From Thiotrichales bacterium (lineage in GTDB: Bacteria; Pseudomonadota; Gammaproteobacteria; UWMA-0217), in NCBI GenBank assembly GCA_024763135.1, contig JANTGD010000154.1, positions 1-8,016 of the forward strand: a stretch of 8,016 nucleotides of DNA. The letters are read 5' to 3'. Positions 7,622 to 8,016 of this stretch are shown in pieces (position 1 is the first letter of the stretch; each line of letters opens with the position of its first letter). Both the position numbers and the translations under genes were made by a program. A model generated the notes under the pieces. That model was not told the DNA's origin. It did not search any database and saw only the letters and a program-made list of their open reading frames with translations.

Positions 7622-7662
7622 GATCAAACATTAACAGGAATCGGGTTGGTGCTGCGAATTTC

Positions 7663-7668
7663 ATGATA
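7663..7668 (-). promoter_or_regulatory. Possible -10 box of the GTPase operon
   Basis: TATCAT on the minus strand (plus ATGATA) matches TATAAT at five of six positions and would start RNA roughly 35 bases before the first GTPase ATG. No convincing -35 hexamer lies 16-18 bases upstream, so this is a weak call. Confidence 0.25.
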
Positions 7669-7687
7669 CCTCATGCGCGGGGCGTCG

Positions 7688-7729
7688 GCTGAGGGAAGAG
7701 AGTCTCCCCGAAATCCCCTCTGTCTCAGC
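7688..7729. other. Stem-loop upstream of the GTPase operon
   Basis: GCTGAG (7688-7693) and CTCAGC (7724-7729) pair perfectly. The interior contains further partly complementary AGAG/CTCT tracts. On the plus strand the stem is followed by GTTTTGG, a poor terminator tail. It may be a terminator remnant or a regulatory dyad upstream of the operon promoter. Confidence 0.25.
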
Positions 7730-7759
7730 GTTTTGGTGGGTCAAGTGTTTGGGTGCTTT

Positions 7760-7920
7760 GGAGCCTGTCCGAGAATAGATGATCTACGGCGGAAGAGCCC
7801 TTACGGTCCATTTTTTTCGCGGATTTTCGTTGAGTATGAGTCGCTATTCACTTCAAATGAGCAACAAAGTGCTTTCAAATGGGTTCCTCTTGCTACGGCC
7901 CCAGGTCTTGGACAGGCTCC
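7760..7920. repeat. MITE-like segment bounded by 15-bp inverted repeats
   Basis: GGAGCCTGTCCGAGA (7760-7774) and TCTTGGACAGGCTCC (7906-7920) are inverted repeats matching at 14 of 15 positions and bounding 161 bp. The ends resemble terminal repeats of insertion sequences. No transposase fits inside, so if mobile the segment would be a non-autonomous derivative. Flanking bases (GCTTT on the left, TAGTA on the right) show no target-site duplication, which weakens the case. The interior has a T7 run at 7811-7817 and a repeated octamer TTCAAATG (7852-7859, 7874-7881). An alternative is that it is part of a longer dispersed repeat continuing past 7920. Confidence 0.4.
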
Positions 7921-7990
7921 TAGTACCTCGTCCAGTTTAAAATGACGGGCGCAGTTGTCCTGTCTGCATGCCTGGGTAGGCGCACTTCGC

Positions 7991-8008
7991 AGGGAATGGT
8001 TGTTCCCT
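7991..8008. other. Perfect hairpin at the right window edge
   Basis: AGGGAA (7991-7996) and TTCCCT (8003-8008) form a perfect 6-bp stem with loop TGGTTG. No T-run follows within the window. It may belong to the same repeat as the 7760-7920 segment, but the window ends too soon to tell. Confidence 0.35.
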
Positions 8009-8016
8009 TCCCAAGG

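Larger units (their letters stand above)
7622..8016. other. Non-coding or degenerate region upstream of the GTPase operon
   Basis: These 395 bases have no recognisable gene. They hold a possible -10 box (7663-7668), a stem-loop (7688-7729), the inverted-repeat segment (7760-7920) and an edge hairpin (7991-8008). A minus-strand frame is open from the right edge to a stop at 7801-7803 (71 codons, no start codon inside the window), and a plus-strand ATG frame runs 7673-7945. Both cross the inverted repeats and match no protein family I recognise, so I do not call either a gene. Confidence 0.45.

Noticed and set aside
7673..7945. 90-codon plus-strand ATG frame upstream of the GTPase operon
   Set aside because: It crosses both the stem-loop and the whole inverted-repeat segment, has no ribosome site and no recognisable domain; it is more likely a chance opening through a repeat.
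1..8016. CRISPR array, tRNA, rRNA, toxin-antitoxin or phage genes
   Set aside because: No regularly spaced direct repeats, no tRNA T-loop consensus, and no matching coding frames on either strand.

Overview
This window is bacterial chromosome, most likely from a proteobacterium. The evidence is moderate GC by eye, Shine-Dalgarno sites of the AAGGAG/GGGAGG type, tightly overlapped cistrons, and protein sequences of proteobacterial style. Pyruvate phosphate dikinase would suit a chemolithoautotroph, a methylotroph or another organism that interconverts pyruvate and PEP, but the sequence does not settle genus or class. All four well-supported genes lie on the minus strand, so transcription runs from right to left.

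Right to left: (a) 7622-8016 is a 395-base non-coding or degenerate stretch. It holds a 161-bp segment bounded by 15-bp imperfect inverted repeats (7760-7774 and 7906-7920), which is MITE-like, plus a hairpin at the window edge and a weak -10 box. (b) 7621-3424 is a three-gene operon. It encodes a large P-loop GTPase with a glycine-rich hydrophobic C-terminal segment, then a second large GTPase with two predicted transmembrane helices, then an inositol-monophosphatase-family phosphatase. The first junction has a 2-nt gap (or a 4-nt TTGA overlap, depending on the start chosen) and the second is a 4-nt ATGA overlap, so the three are probably translationally coupled. (c) 2979-3423 is a 445-base intergenic region with a cluster of small stem-loops and a candidate promoter for the next gene. 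(d) 2978-222 is a complete pyruvate phosphate dikinase gene (ppdK), apparently its own transcription unit. (e) 1-221 lies downstream of ppdK and holds only small inverted repeats.

ppdK is ordinary central metabolism: reversible pyruvate + ATP + Pi to PEP + AMP + PPi. The least characterised part is the operon of two different GTPases and a phosphatase. Its architecture resembles paired membrane-remodelling (dynamin-like or YfjP-like) GTPases, but no specific function can be assigned from sequence alone. No CRISPR array, tRNA, rRNA, phage gene or transposase was seen.
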